A stretch of 41,850 nucleotides of DNA from Lachnospiraceae bacterium (GTDB lineage: Bacteria; Bacillota; Clostridia; Lachnospirales; Lachnospiraceae): contig JALETS010000054.1 of NCBI GenBank assembly GCA_022781395.1, positions 1-41,850 on the forward strand, given 5' to 3'. This document shows, in pieces, positions 8,176-16,754 of the stretch. Position 1 is the stretch's first letter; each line of letters opens with the position of its first letter. The notes beneath the pieces are model-generated. The model had not been told where the DNA came from, ran no database searches, and saw nothing but the letters and a program-made list of their open reading frames with translations. The position numbers and the translations under genes are program-made.

Positions 8176-9026
8176 AGTTTAGCCTGCACTTCCTTAGCTT
8201 TTTCAATGTAATATCCCTGTTTTTCCCGATTCCCTAACCGCTCGCAGACGGCTGCACAGTTTTCACATAATACCGCATAGCTCATATTTTCTCCGAAGTG
8301 TTTTTGAACTTCCGTTAATGCCTTCTCATAATATTTCAATGCTTTCTCATAATCCTGCATATGGTAGTATGCTTCACCGACTCCGGCCAGAGCTCCACTG
8401 TAATGTGCATCAGTATTTTCACCGCTTTTTTCAAAAAGGGCTAAGGCTTGTTCTAATAATTCCTTAGCTTTCTCAGGCTTCGATACCTTGAAATAAATCA
8501 ATGCCAGGTTAGTCAGTGTTGTGGCAGTTTCCATCTCACCGCCCTCTAATTTCTCAATGATAGCAAGTGCTTTCTCCGCATAGGAAATGGCTTCCTCATT
8601 TTCCTCCATCTTCTCCAACAGAATACTCATATTATTATAAAGTCCGGCAAACCTGTAATCATCCGACTGTAACAAGCCGTCATAAATCTGTAATGCCTGA
8701 CGGTAATATCTGAGTGCCTGCGTATAATCTCCGGCAGCACGATAGGCTGTAGCCGTATTTAACAGCGTGGTCGCAAAGTGTTCCGAATGATCTAATTGAA
8801 GCTCTTCCATCAGAAGAAGAACATCCTCGGCTGCCACATAAGCCTTCTCAAAAGCCGAAATGCTCCGATAGAAACCGATCATTTCATTGCAGATGGAAAT
8901 ATATGCCGCATAATCCTCTTCCTCTTTCGCCTGTTGTAAGGAAGATACAAGAAAAGGATCGACTTTGTCAATCTCCTGTCTTGCAAAATAAGAATCAAGT
9001 GTTTCGTAAAACTGATCTACGTTCAT
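8172..9026 (-). CDS. Tetratricopeptide repeat protein (kinesin-light-chain-like TPRs)
   Basis: A 284-aa all-helical protein with at least four or five TPR units of about 40 residues between positions 80 and 280. The units contain the repeated ALRYYRQAL, AISYAEKAL, AKELLEQAL and ALKYYEKAL cores. The spacing suits kinesin-light-chain type (TPR_12) repeats. There is no signal peptide. It is translationally coupled to the DUF4037 gene, so it probably scaffolds or senses for that putative nucleotidyltransferase. An AGGAAAGGA site precedes ATG 9026. Confidence 0.88.
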   Translation of the reverse strand: MNVDQFYETLDSYFARQEIDKVDPFLVSSLQQAKEEEDYAAYISICNEMIGFYRSISAFEKAYVAAEDVLLLMEELQLDHSEHFATTLLNTATAYRAAGDYTQALRYYRQALQIYDGLLQSDDYRFAGLYNNMSILLEKMEENEEAISYAEKALAIIEKLEGGEMETATTLTNLALIYFKVSKPEKAKELLEQALALFEKSGENTDAHYSGALAGVGEAYYHMQDYEKALKYYEKALTEVQKHFGENMSYAVLCENCAAVCERLGNREKQGYYIEKAKEVQAKL

Positions 9027-9100
9027 GATAAGTCAATCCTTTCCTAAATCATATTCTATTGTCAATCCTATCGCATTAACGAAAGTAAGTCAAAATAAAC

Positions 9101-10153
9101 TTAATACTGTCCATTGAAAATCTGTGCAATCGGAGAATCATCGGACAAGATAACAGTTTTATTATCGCCGGAAATGCTCTCCTTTAGTGCATCTAAGGCT
9201 CTGACAAAGGAGTAGAAATCTGTTTTCTGCGGGTCTGAGTAAGCATCTGAAAGAATGCGCATATATTCAGCTTCGCCCTCCGCGATCGTTGCTTCTGCTT
9301 TCGCCTGAGCATCGGAAAGCATGATGGAAACCTCTTTGTCAGTAGTGTTTTCAATAATCTTGGCTTCAGACTTACCTTCTGCAGTATATTGTGCTGCAAT
9401 ATTTTCACGTTCTGAAATCATACGGGTATAAACGGCCTGCTTATTATCGTCCGGAAGGTCTAATTTCTTAACCTCTACTGTCACAATCTCAATACCGTAC
9501 TGGCCTTCCACATGATTGATCTGTGACATGATTTCCTCCGTTAAAGAAGTAATCTCTATAACATCCTCTTTCTCCGTGGAAATCTCCATATCATTGTTGG
9601 TAACTGCTTCTTCCGGCTCATCAACAGTTACCGTCATCTTACCGTCGCGGCTTCTGATAACTTCATCCTGTTTCATGTTAGAGATCGTATTTTTCATGGC
9701 ATTGTAGACAATGGCATCAATACGTCCCTCCGCATTGTTTACAGAACAGCTTAGTGTCTGTGCAAATTTAAGCGGATCTGTTACATGCCACAGTACATAG
9801 CTGTCCACGATCATAGTCTTCTTATCGGAAGTAATGACATCGGAAGCAGCTATATCATATAATAATAGTTCTTTGGGAATAACATCAACGGATTCCACAA
9901 AAGGGATTTTGAAGCTGAGTCCCGCATCAGTAACAACCCTGTCTACACGTCCGAACTGTCGTATCAGTTTGAACTGATTCTGCCTGGTAATAACCATGCT
10001 GTTTACCAGAACAATAATGCCGATCAACAGAAGCGCTATCACGATGGATTTTGTTTTGGTACCATCTTTCTTTTCCTTCTTATTCTTTTGTCTTGTGCCA
10101 TCGGAGTTAAAACGCTCAAACTCCGTATTTGTATTCTGATTAAAGTCTGCCAT
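9101..10153 (-). CDS. hflC: SPFH/band-7 membrane protein HflC
   Basis: A 350-aa band-7 (SPFH) protein of the HflC type, which with HflK forms a membrane cage around FtsH in well-studied bacteria. A basic N-terminal tail is followed by one membrane segment (about residues 34-55) and QFKLIRQFGRVDRV at the start of the SPFH domain. Toward the end are a helical region (ISERENIAAQYTAEGKSEAKII) and a Ser/Phe-rich C-terminus (DFYSFVRALDALKESI). A segment of about 45 residues rich in Glu, Asp and Thr (residues 165-210) interrupts the domain. The gene has a strong GAGGAGG site and lies 3 nt after hflK. No ftsH is in the window. Confidence 0.9.
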   Translation of the reverse strand: MADFNQNTNTEFERFNSDGTRQKNKKEKKDGTKTKSIVIALLLIGIIVLVNSMVITRQNQFKLIRQFGRVDRVVTDAGLSFKIPFVESVDVIPKELLLYDIAASDVITSDKKTMIVDSYVLWHVTDPLKFAQTLSCSVNNAEGRIDAIVYNAMKNTISNMKQDEVIRSRDGKMTVTVDEPEEAVTNNDMEISTEKEDVIEITSLTEEIMSQINHVEGQYGIEIVTVEVKKLDLPDDNKQAVYTRMISERENIAAQYTAEGKSEAKIIENTTDKEVSIMLSDAQAKAEATIAEGEAEYMRILSDAYSDPQKTDFYSFVRALDALKESISGDNKTVILSDDSPIAQIFNGQY

Positions 10154-10156
10154 CGT

Positions 10157-11176
10157 TTATTCCTCCTCTTCTGCATCATCTGTTGTGCTTATGCGATTAC
10201 TGTTTGTTCCGGTGTTGCCTGATTTCGATGAATCATCCTGTACAAAGCTGTCTAACGGAAGAACTGTGCTCGTATTGCCGTCTTTACTCTGGATAACAAC
10301 CTTAATCTCCGGCAGGATATCTTCCATCGCTTCATAGAACATACGCTTCTTCGTCACATCCGGATACTTCACATATTCCTGATACATAGAGTTGAAACGT
10401 GCCACCTGACCATTCGCTTCATTGATTCGTTCCTGCTTCTGTGCTTCAGCATCCTGCAGAATCTTATCAGATTCAGCTTCCGCATTAGGAATCTGCTCAT
10501 TACGATATTTATTGGCATTATTTAAAGCTGTTTCCTTGCCCTGTTTTGCAGTCTCAACCTGCTTAAAAGCATTCTCAACCTCAACAGTAGGCGGTGTGGC
10601 ATCCTGAATGGTAATATTAACCAACTGAATACCAATATCATATTCTTCCAGTTTATCTAGGATCATTTGCTTAATATTAGACTGGATCTCATTCTTACCC
10701 GTAGTCAATACACTGTCAACACTGTAGGAGCCAATTGTTGTTCGGATACAGTTCTGTGCAATATTTCTCAATATCCCTTCCGGATCTTCCGAAGCATATA
10801 AGGCTTTGACCGGGTCGGTCACTCTATATTCAGCATAAAAATCCACAAAGATAAAATTGTAATCAGAAGTAATCATCAGGGCATCTGCTTCTTCCCCGTC
10901 AGCATGATAACCAATATTAAAGCCTTGAATCGTTGTATTAACCTTCGTCACGCTTTGAATAAAAGGAATCTTAAAATGTAATCCGGGTGTAGTAACTGCT
11001 TTAGGAGAACCAAAGGTACATACAACGGCCTGTTCTTCCTCCTGAATTGAGTAATAGGAATTGCTTACCAGAATAAGAAGCAGTAATATAATAACTATCA
11101 CCTTTACTACATTTGAGACTTTTTTGTTATTCATTTTGTTTATAGTTTCATTTGTACTTTTTTTTGCGCCAAACAT
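10157..11176 (-). CDS. hflK: SPFH/band-7 membrane protein HflK
   Basis: A 339-aa HflK-type SPFH protein with one N-terminal membrane helix (VVKVIVIILLLLILVSNSYYSI), then EEQAVVCTFG and the VTDPVKALY block. Later come a long helical region with PNAEAESDKILQDAEAQKQERINEANG and an acidic, Ser/Thr-rich tail. The ATG at 11176 is preferred over one at 11206 because it follows AGAGGA by 6 nt. hflC follows 3 nt downstream. HflKC modulates the FtsH protease in other bacteria; the same role here is inferred. Confidence 0.9.
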   Translation of the reverse strand: MFGAKKSTNETINKMNNKKVSNVVKVIVIILLLLILVSNSYYSIQEEEQAVVCTFGSPKAVTTPGLHFKIPFIQSVTKVNTTIQGFNIGYHADGEEADALMITSDYNFIFVDFYAEYRVTDPVKALYASEDPEGILRNIAQNCIRTTIGSYSVDSVLTTGKNEIQSNIKQMILDKLEEYDIGIQLVNITIQDATPPTVEVENAFKQVETAKQGKETALNNANKYRNEQIPNAEAESDKILQDAEAQKQERINEANGQVARFNSMYQEYVKYPDVTKKRMFYEAMEDILPEIKVVIQSKDGNTSTVLPLDSFVQDDSSKSGNTGTNSNRISTTDDAEEEE

Positions 11177-11319
11177 AATTATCCTCTCTTTCTTTTGCTG
11201 TAGCACAAAATTCTTATTGTATGTATATAATGTATATGTATGAGCGAACCCATTATATAAAACAATAATGATTATATACCCGTCACCGGAGAAATACTAA
11301 TTAAAATTTGCTAAACTTA

Positions 11320-12084
11320 TTAAGAAATATATTTTTCAATAACGCTCTGCGAAACTACCTTTTTCCCTAATAAAGTAATAGCTTGTTCCGAACAACGATT
11401 GGCGCATCGATAACACATCGTACACTGATTGCCGGAAACAGCCTTATCGTCAACAAGTGTAATGTTCTGCATCGGGCATAGTTCCATACATTTCCCACAG
11501 CCGATACACTTTGAGGTATCAATTCGTAGGCGATCCGTATACACAGAGGTTTTCTTGGCAAAATAAAGCCTTTGTCCAAATAATCCTGCCATCTGACAGA
11601 GAACTCCCATACCTTCCTGCGGTGGCTTCCCACTCTTTATTTTATGAACGGCTATATGCACTTTCTTTTCTGCTTTTTTGACAAGCTTTATATTCTTATC
11701 CATTGTTCTTTTGAGTGCTTTTACATCACAGACATTGTCCGGCATTTTCAGATGTAAACCACCGGTAATTACCGCTCCGTATTTATGCAGCAGGCGGCCT
11801 AATATACCGGCACCGTCACCACTGAAAATTCCCATGGTTGCAATAATGAATATCCGTTTCTCTTTCCAACGCTTCTGATTCATGATTACGAATTGCCGAA
11901 GGAATAAAGGAATATTGCTGTATTGTACAGGATAACTGAAAATAATCTCATCGTGTTTTTCTATCTGTTCGATTACTCTGTTATCTTCAATCGAAAACAT
12001 TTCCGCAGAATCATTATATTCCCTTAAGAATACTTCTAATACATACCTTGAATTTCCTGTTCCGCTGAAATAAATTCCAAGCAT
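11320..12084 (-). CDS. EFR1-family flavodoxin-ferredoxin protein
   Basis: A 254-aa two-domain electron carrier. The N-terminal flavodoxin-like domain begins MLGIYFSGTGNSRYVLEVF, whose SGTGNS is the FMN phosphate loop. The C-terminal domain has two [4Fe-4S] motifs, CIGCGKCMELCP and CTMCYRCANRCS. This is the EFR1 architecture, common in gut clostridia, where it is presumed to shuttle low-potential electrons. An AGGAGGAACAATAA site precedes the ATG. It stands apart from the hflK operon (143-nt gap) and borders the decayed region downstream of the reductase gene. Confidence 0.9.
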   Translation of the reverse strand: MLGIYFSGTGNSRYVLEVFLREYNDSAEMFSIEDNRVIEQIEKHDEIIFSYPVQYSNIPLFLRQFVIMNQKRWKEKRIFIIATMGIFSGDGAGILGRLLHKYGAVITGGLHLKMPDNVCDVKALKRTMDKNIKLVKKAEKKVHIAVHKIKSGKPPQEGMGVLCQMAGLFGQRLYFAKKTSVYTDRLRIDTSKCIGCGKCMELCPMQNITLVDDKAVSGNQCTMCYRCANRCSEQAITLLGKKVVSQSVIEKYIS

Positions 12085-12129
12085 TTATTGTTCCTCCTGC
12101 TTCATGCTGTAAATTAGTTTTCATTATGT

Positions 12130-12234
12130 CTATTTCAAAAATTCAGACAGCCCATCAAGTAATGTCGGTACCCATACATCGTAATGTCCCATGCCTTCAT
12201 ACTCTTTATAAATCAGATTCAGACCCTGATAATC
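12130..12234 (-). pseudogene. C-terminal remnant of an alpha/beta-hydrolase (esterase)
   Basis: A 34-codon open stretch ending in TAG reads IYKEYEGMGHYDVWVPTLL and then DGLSEFLK. The GxGHxxxxW pattern is the catalytic-His region at the end of FrmB/EstA-type alpha/beta-hydrolases. It is bounded upstream by an in-frame TAA and has no start codon or ribosome binding site. It is therefore a leftover of a deleted esterase gene. Family assignment rests on this short motif only. Confidence 0.6.
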
Positions 12235-12294
12235 TCTTTAAAATTGTTTTCATATTAGTATTCTGCCTTTCTCTCAACTTATAAACTTTTTACA

Positions 12295-13224
12295 CTATTT
12301 CCCAACATATTTTGTCATATATTGTTTCAATTCTTTGAAATTCTCTGCTTCTATGCCCGATTCCTGAATCAATTCTTCCAGTTTGGATGCAAGTATGCTC
12401 ATTTCATCCACTGCACTCATGGCGTGGTCGGAAGCGCAAAGCTATCCTAATGTTGTTGCACACATCAGCTTATAAAAGCGATAACACATCTTGCGGTATT
12501 TATCAGATTGATAACTTTCTTCTCCCTTAGGAAGCAGTTCGTGCCCCAAAGCCTCCAAGGCAGCATAACACTCTGCATTGGCATCTATTATTTTATAAAT
12601 AAACTCCTTATTATTTTTAATCTTCTTCAGATTACCGTCTGTATAATAACAGGCAAAAGCAGCCGGAATCACAAATGCCGCATGGCTTAACAGATAGTCA
12701 CCGATATTGTCCTCGTAAACTATTCTATATTTTGTGCCTCTAAAAATTTCATCAATAAGCGGTTTATTTGAGGCATGTGTTTTAAGATCGCCGATGGTAA
12801 TCTTTTTAAGATCTATAGACTCAACATATTCCGGTTCCCGATGCCCTGCTGTGGAGACAAAGCCAAAGATTACGTTCTTCTCAGACAGAGCGTCTGCATA
12901 GAACTCTGCCTCAACATTGTTGCCAATAAATACGATATTGGCAGTCGGGTTGTTATGTAATGTATCTATAATGGATTGTAACTGCGTATATCTGAGACAA
13001 ACAAAAATAACATCATAAGTACTGTTGCTGTCCAATTCACTGATAACAGAAATTTTGTCACAGGAAGACTTTACAGAGAATTTGTTTTTAATAACAAGTC
13101 CTTTTTCCTGAATGATTTCACCCCATCTGCCACGGGCAAACAGTGTAACGTCTTTGCCTGCCTTGTAGAAATTATGTGCCAGATTACAGCCTAAAACCCC
13201 GGCTCCGATAACTAATATTCTCAT
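12295..13224 (-). pseudogene. Ketopantoate reductase (ApbA/PanE) family gene split by an in-frame amber codon
   Basis: The frame from ATG 13224 encodes a Rossmann protein (MRILVIGAGVLGCNLAHNF, a GxGxxG NAD(P) site) of the ketopantoate reductase family. It runs 260 codons to TAG at 12444-12442, just after KLMCATTLG. The same frame then continues for 48 codons, with LCASDHAMSAVDEMSIL and a C-terminal helix, to a second stop (TAG, 12297-12295). The continuation completes the usual C-terminal domain, and the full length of about 308 residues fits the family. So this looks like a single nonsense change (for example AAG to TAG) or a sequencing error. The 260-aa product may be partly stable. The physiological substrate need not be ketopantoate, since the family has many divergent members. 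Confidence 0.8.
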
Positions 13225-13251
13225 GTTCTGCCTCCTGATACACTCTATTTG

Positions 13252-13926
13252 CTATCTCTTTAGTCCTTTCAGAAATCTCTTCTGCTCGTCCGTGATTCGA
13301 TAGCTTTCACGGGCTTTCTGGATGGTTTTATTATGAACCCACTCAGAAAGTCTGTTCTCAGTAATATATGGGATGGTGGTATCCCACTGCTTTGCCAGTG
13401 CTGTGGCGAAAAACCATGCAATCATCATATTGACATAGTATTCCTCAGAGTGAACTCCGGCAGCAATCTCAAGATACTCCGGTTTGTAATCCTCATCAAG
13501 GAAATGTGTCATCAGCATCTCGAGTCCGAATCTGCAGGTATACACCTGATTTGATGCTGCCCATATTTTAATTTTCTCGAGTAATTCTTCTTTATGCTTC
13601 TTGAACACCTTGGGCGCCATGATGTCGCAGACAGCCCAGTTATCAACATATGGTAAGAATATGTCTACTGCACTGATGCAGGCATCATAATCTTTCATCT
13701 CTGAGAGTAATAACCCATGCAGCATATTCTCATCATAATACTGATGAGGCAATTTCTTTAGAAACTCCTGACATTCCTTGTCCTTGCTGTAACTTTTAGC
13801 CAGCTTACGAACTTCCGGCACACGCACTCCGATAAAAGTTTCTCTCGGTACTGTCGGCGTCAATTTGCTTTGAAATTCTGCATATCCAATATCCTGTAAT
13901 TCAAATAATTTCTTTTGTATTTCCAT
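13252..13926 (-). CDS. DNA alkylation repair protein (AlkD-like)
   Basis: A 224-aa all-helical HEAT-like repeat protein of the AlkD family, DNA glycosylases that remove bulky alkylated purines. The family blocks GVRVPEVRKLAKSY, DNWAVCDIMAPK and a late NKTIQKARESYRI are visible. The Asp and Trp in VDNWAVCD and the Arg-rich helix around RFGLEML match positions lining the DNA groove in this family. The reductase gene follows 27 nt downstream on the same strand, so the two could be co-transcribed. Confidence 0.88.
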   Translation of the reverse strand: MEIQKKLFELQDIGYAEFQSKLTPTVPRETFIGVRVPEVRKLAKSYSKDKECQEFLKKLPHQYYDENMLHGLLLSEMKDYDACISAVDIFLPYVDNWAVCDIMAPKVFKKHKEELLEKIKIWAASNQVYTCRFGLEMLMTHFLDEDYKPEYLEIAAGVHSEEYYVNMMIAWFFATALAKQWDTTIPYITENRLSEWVHNKTIQKARESYRITDEQKRFLKGLKR

Positions 13927-13967
13927 TTTAATTCCTTTCCGGTTAGTCTGTTGTCATTTTTGGCTAT

Positions 13968-14403
13968 CTATTTACGAAACAATATATTATTAACCTTTTC
14001 TGTTACATATATTTCATTACCGATTATTTCAAGGTCATATCCGGCAATTACTTTTTCATCATACTTTTCCAGTAATTCATTAAATCCAAAGGCGGTATCC
14101 TTTTTCTTTGGGAAGCGAATACTACTTGTAAAAGAAGCTGTTAAAGTTAAACCCTCCTGACCACAGATATCATTCCATTCCGCCAGTGTATAGAATTTAA
14201 TGTGACCATCCTTCTTAAGCTGCATATAGGCATCTACAAACCGGTCATGATCTGCTTCATTCGGGGTTGGATCTGAAAGGAAGAAATTCAAGAATAGCTT
14301 TTAAATGCTGTTCATCCTGTGTTTGTTTATTATAGAAATCTCCTTTTTCGAAGCTTTCTTCGAATCCATTTTTCGTTGCATAAATGCTCTTTTCTATATT
14401 CAT
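13968..14403 (-). pseudogene. Class I SAM methyltransferase with its cofactor core deleted
   Basis: Two pieces in different frames. From ATG 14403 a 48-codon reading gives MNIEKSIYATKNGFEES, then GDFYNKQTQDEQHLKAIL, the leader of a small-molecule methyltransferase; it stops near 14258. From about 14291 another frame gives NFFLSDPTPNEADHDRFV and then DGHIKFYTLAEWNDICGQEGL, the C-terminal half of the same family. The intervening SAM-binding core (the DxGxG loop region, roughly 100-120 residues) is absent. An internal deletion with a frameshift explains this. The C-terminal open frame (107 codons) should not be taken as a functional protein. Confidence 0.75.
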
Positions 14404-14413
14404 AACTGTTTTA

Positions 14414-14551
14414 CTATCTCATATGCATCCTTTGTAAATCAAGAGATACGTTCCTTTCTGTTTTCATTGCTTCGACCTGATCCTGCCTGATTTTATCCTG
14501 CAAAGATCCGCCCATAGTTATCAGAAACAGGGCTTTATCCAAAACCTTCAT
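14414..14551 (-). other. Small open frame, possible gene remnant
   Basis: A 45-codon frame (MKVLDKALFLITMGGSLQ and so on, ending RMHMR) lies just upstream of the broken methyltransferase. There is no convincing ribosome binding site, and I do not recognise the product. The frame is open for a few codons upstream (YGNSPE) to a TGA, which suggests a decayed longer gene rather than a real small protein. The rest of 14404-14613 shows nothing else I can name. Confidence 0.25.
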
Positions 14552-14613
14552 CTCAGGAGAATTACCATATCATTTATCAGTATTCTCCGTACATCATCCT
14601 AAGTGTTTGTTAC

Positions 14614-15429
14614 TTAATTCTTTGCGATTAATTCTTCCCATTCATTCTTTGTAATTGCGTATACCTTAGTAATCGTATTGACATCATCTTCAAACTCATC
14701 TACCTGATGCATGCCATTAGATATTGCTGTGGAATAAGAGCCAACATTGGTATATTTCATGTATGAATATACAACTCTAAAGGGGGTGTTTCGGAACGTC
14801 CAGTCTCTGGTTGCTCTGGCTGCTTCACTTCCATATCCCTTACGCTGACAGTCACGCCTGATATGATATCCGATTTCAGGTTTGATCTGACCTCCTATCA
14901 TCTGCATGGTAAGTCCGCAATCTCCAATCATTTCACCGGTTTCTTTCAAAACAACCGCCCATAAACCGAAACCGAATATTTGATATCTTTCTATGTTTTT
15001 GTCAATCCATCCCCTGACACGTTCTTCGTCAAACGTATAAGGATAATGCTGTATGATGTCCGAATCAGCCAGAACCGCATATAGGGCTTCATAATCAGAC
15101 ATCGCCATCTCTCTTAAGATGAGTCTCTCGGTTTCAATTATCCAGGCTTTTTTCCTGCTTTTGCTATTTTTTAATAAGGTCTTAACACTTTTATTTACTT
15201 TATGTGCTGTAATAATGGTATAACTGTACGCATTAACCGTTATCATACAACCGTCAACAGTGATGTACCAGTTCTTACCTTTTCGTACAATAGCAGCATT
15301 TTCAGATCTGATTTTATTCTTACACCATCCAATCACATCATCTGTCTCCAGAGACAGATTCCTTTTGATACGGTCAATACCTAATTCTGTTGTATGCAGC
15401 TTGTTTAGATTATCCAATAAATCGTACAT
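14614..15429 (-). CDS. DUF3781-GNAT acetyltransferase fusion protein
   Basis: A 271-aa protein of two parts. Residues 1-85 match DUF3781 (LHTTELGIDRIKRNLSLETDDVIGWCKNKI, then KGKNWYITVDGCMITVNAYSYTIITAHK). Residues about 100-265 are a GNAT N-acetyltransferase of the RimJ/RimL type (ETERLILREM at the start, and RRDCQRKGYGSEAARA, the Q/R-x-x-G-x-G/A acetyl-CoA loop). A short Lys/Ser-rich linker joins them. DUF3781 proteins usually stand alone at about 80-100 aa, so this is either a fusion or a readthrough of neighbours. The AAAGGATAG site favours one start at 15429. The acetyl acceptor is unknown. Confidence 0.82.
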   Translation of the reverse strand: MYDLLDNLNKLHTTELGIDRIKRNLSLETDDVIGWCKNKIRSENAAIVRKGKNWYITVDGCMITVNAYSYTIITAHKVNKSVKTLLKNSKSRKKAWIIETERLILREMAMSDYEALYAVLADSDIIQHYPYTFDEERVRGWIDKNIERYQIFGFGLWAVVLKETGEMIGDCGLTMQMIGGQIKPEIGYHIRRDCQRKGYGSEAARATRDWTFRNTPFRVVYSYMKYTNVGSYSTAISNGMHQVDEFEDDVNTITKVYAITKNEWEELIAKN

Positions 15430-15439
15430 TTCTATCCTT

Positions 15440-16024
15440 TCAAGTATCTTTTTCTTCTATTGCCACAAGATCTGACCGCTCATAACGGTTATGTCCTTGT
15501 AATTGTTTTTTATATTTCCAGCATTGAATGGCATCCTCTAAGGTTTTTCCTTGATTATCTGCAAAGAAATCCCGGATATATGTATTATATTTAAACTGTT
15601 TATCAATTTTAGTTTTTCCACGTTTCTTCTCTTCAAGAATGTCATAATAAGCCGCAATCGCTTCTTTATATGTTTTTCCTGCATTGCTTTTCAACCATTT
15701 TTGAAAAGCGACATTGAAGGAAAAGCTATTTCCGATATGCTCCTTAAAGAAAGCTCTATGCATTTCAGAGCAGACAAAATCTGTTTCAATTCTTGTGTCT
15801 TCATCAATACCGGATATTACCGGTGCTTTTTTCTTTGTTATTGAAATGGATAGCACTTCGCCTGTATCAAGGAAATGAGCAATTCTATCTGTTATCTCTA
15901 TTTTTCCGCCGGAAACAGGCAGACCGTTTTCTCTACAAAAGTCTATCAACTCTTCTTTCAGATAATAATAATTGCGGAATGTCTTACTATCCAATTTTTT
16001 ATTGAGATCAGGTCTATTTGTCAT
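15440..16024 (-). CDS. SAP/DUF6434 domain protein
   Basis: A 194-aa protein. The N-terminus (RPDLNKKLDSKTFRNYYYLKEELIDFCRENGLP, then GGKIEITDRIAHFLDTG) is a SAP-like helix-extension-helix, a fold often used for nucleic acid binding. The C-terminal part (FQKWLKSNAGKTYKEAIAAYYDI and NQGKTLEDAIQCWKYKK) is the DUF6434 region. The start at 16024 is chosen because it overlaps the racemase stop by 11 nt, a coupling arrangement, while the longer in-frame start at 16162 lies deep in that gene. The function is unknown. Confidence 0.78.
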   Translation of the reverse strand: MTNRPDLNKKLDSKTFRNYYYLKEELIDFCRENGLPVSGGKIEITDRIAHFLDTGEVLSISITKKKAPVISGIDEDTRIETDFVCSEMHRAFFKEHIGNSFSFNVAFQKWLKSNAGKTYKEAIAAYYDILEEKKRGKTKIDKQFKYNTYIRDFFADNQGKTLEDAIQCWKYKKQLQGHNRYERSDLVAIEEKDT

Positions 16025-16718
16025 GGTTTGTATCCAACGCTTTCTCAGCAGCTTTTTTTGCATGTATTTCAGTCGTATCGAAAACTTTAAGAACAGAATC
16101 TTCCTGATGAATAAGCAGTCCGATTTCAGTACAGCCAAGGATAACACCTTCCGCTCCTGCATCCTTAAGCTTTTTTATGATCTCTTTGTACTTTTCTCTT
16201 GATTCTTCACAAATTATACCGACACATAATTCATTAAAGATGATATGATTAATTATTTCCACATCGGCTTCATCCGGAATAATCACATTAATTCCCCGAT
16301 TAATCAATTTCTCTTTATAGAAATCCTGAGTCATGGTATACCTGGTCCCCAATAGAGCAACTTTGCTGAGATTGTCTTTTAATAATTCATCAGCAGTTGC
16401 ATCGGCAATGTGAACAATGGGAATATTAATCTCTGCCTGTATCTGTCCGGCAACTTTATGCATTGTATTCGTACAAATGATAATAAAATCTGCTCCTGCC
16501 AATTCCAGTTTTTTAGCGGCATCAGAAAGTATAGATGCACTTTTATCCCATTCACCACTTGCCTGGCATTTCTCAATTTCATCAAACTCAACACTATATA
16601 GAATGATTTTAGCTGAATGAAGTCCTCCCAGTCTTTCTTTTACTGTCTCATTGATAATCCTATAATATGGAATCGTGCTTTCCCAGCTCATACCACCTAT
16701 TAATCCGATAGTTTTCAT
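16014..16718 (-). CDS. Aspartate/glutamate racemase family protein
   Basis: A 234-aa cofactor-independent amino-acid racemase of the Asp/Glu/hydantoin family. The start MKTIGLIGGMSWEST is typical of YgeA-type racemases. The two catalytic Cys sit in IICTNTMH (about residue 80) and VILGCTEIGLL (about residue 195). The ACTNTMH/GCTE pattern suits aspartate or broad-spectrum racemases better than MurI. The gene overlaps the SAP/DUF6434 gene downstream. It sits in the accessory patch away from cell-wall genes, so a dedicated wall role is unlikely. Confidence 0.9.
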   Translation of the reverse strand: MKTIGLIGGMSWESTIPYYRIINETVKERLGGLHSAKIILYSVEFDEIEKCQASGEWDKSASILSDAAKKLELAGADFIIICTNTMHKVAGQIQAEINIPIVHIADATADELLKDNLSKVALLGTRYTMTQDFYKEKLINRGINVIIPDEADVEIINHIIFNELCVGIICEESREKYKEIIKKLKDAGAEGVILGCTEIGLLIHQEDSVLKVFDTTEIHAKKAAEKALDTNHDK

Positions 16719-16754
16719 AAAATGTCTCCCTTGAAATTCAAAATCAATTATTCC

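Noticed and set aside
11210-11319. AT-rich region upstream of hflK
   Set aside because: It must contain the hflKC promoter and has several TATAAT-like hexamers, but none with a convincing -35 at 16-18 nt.
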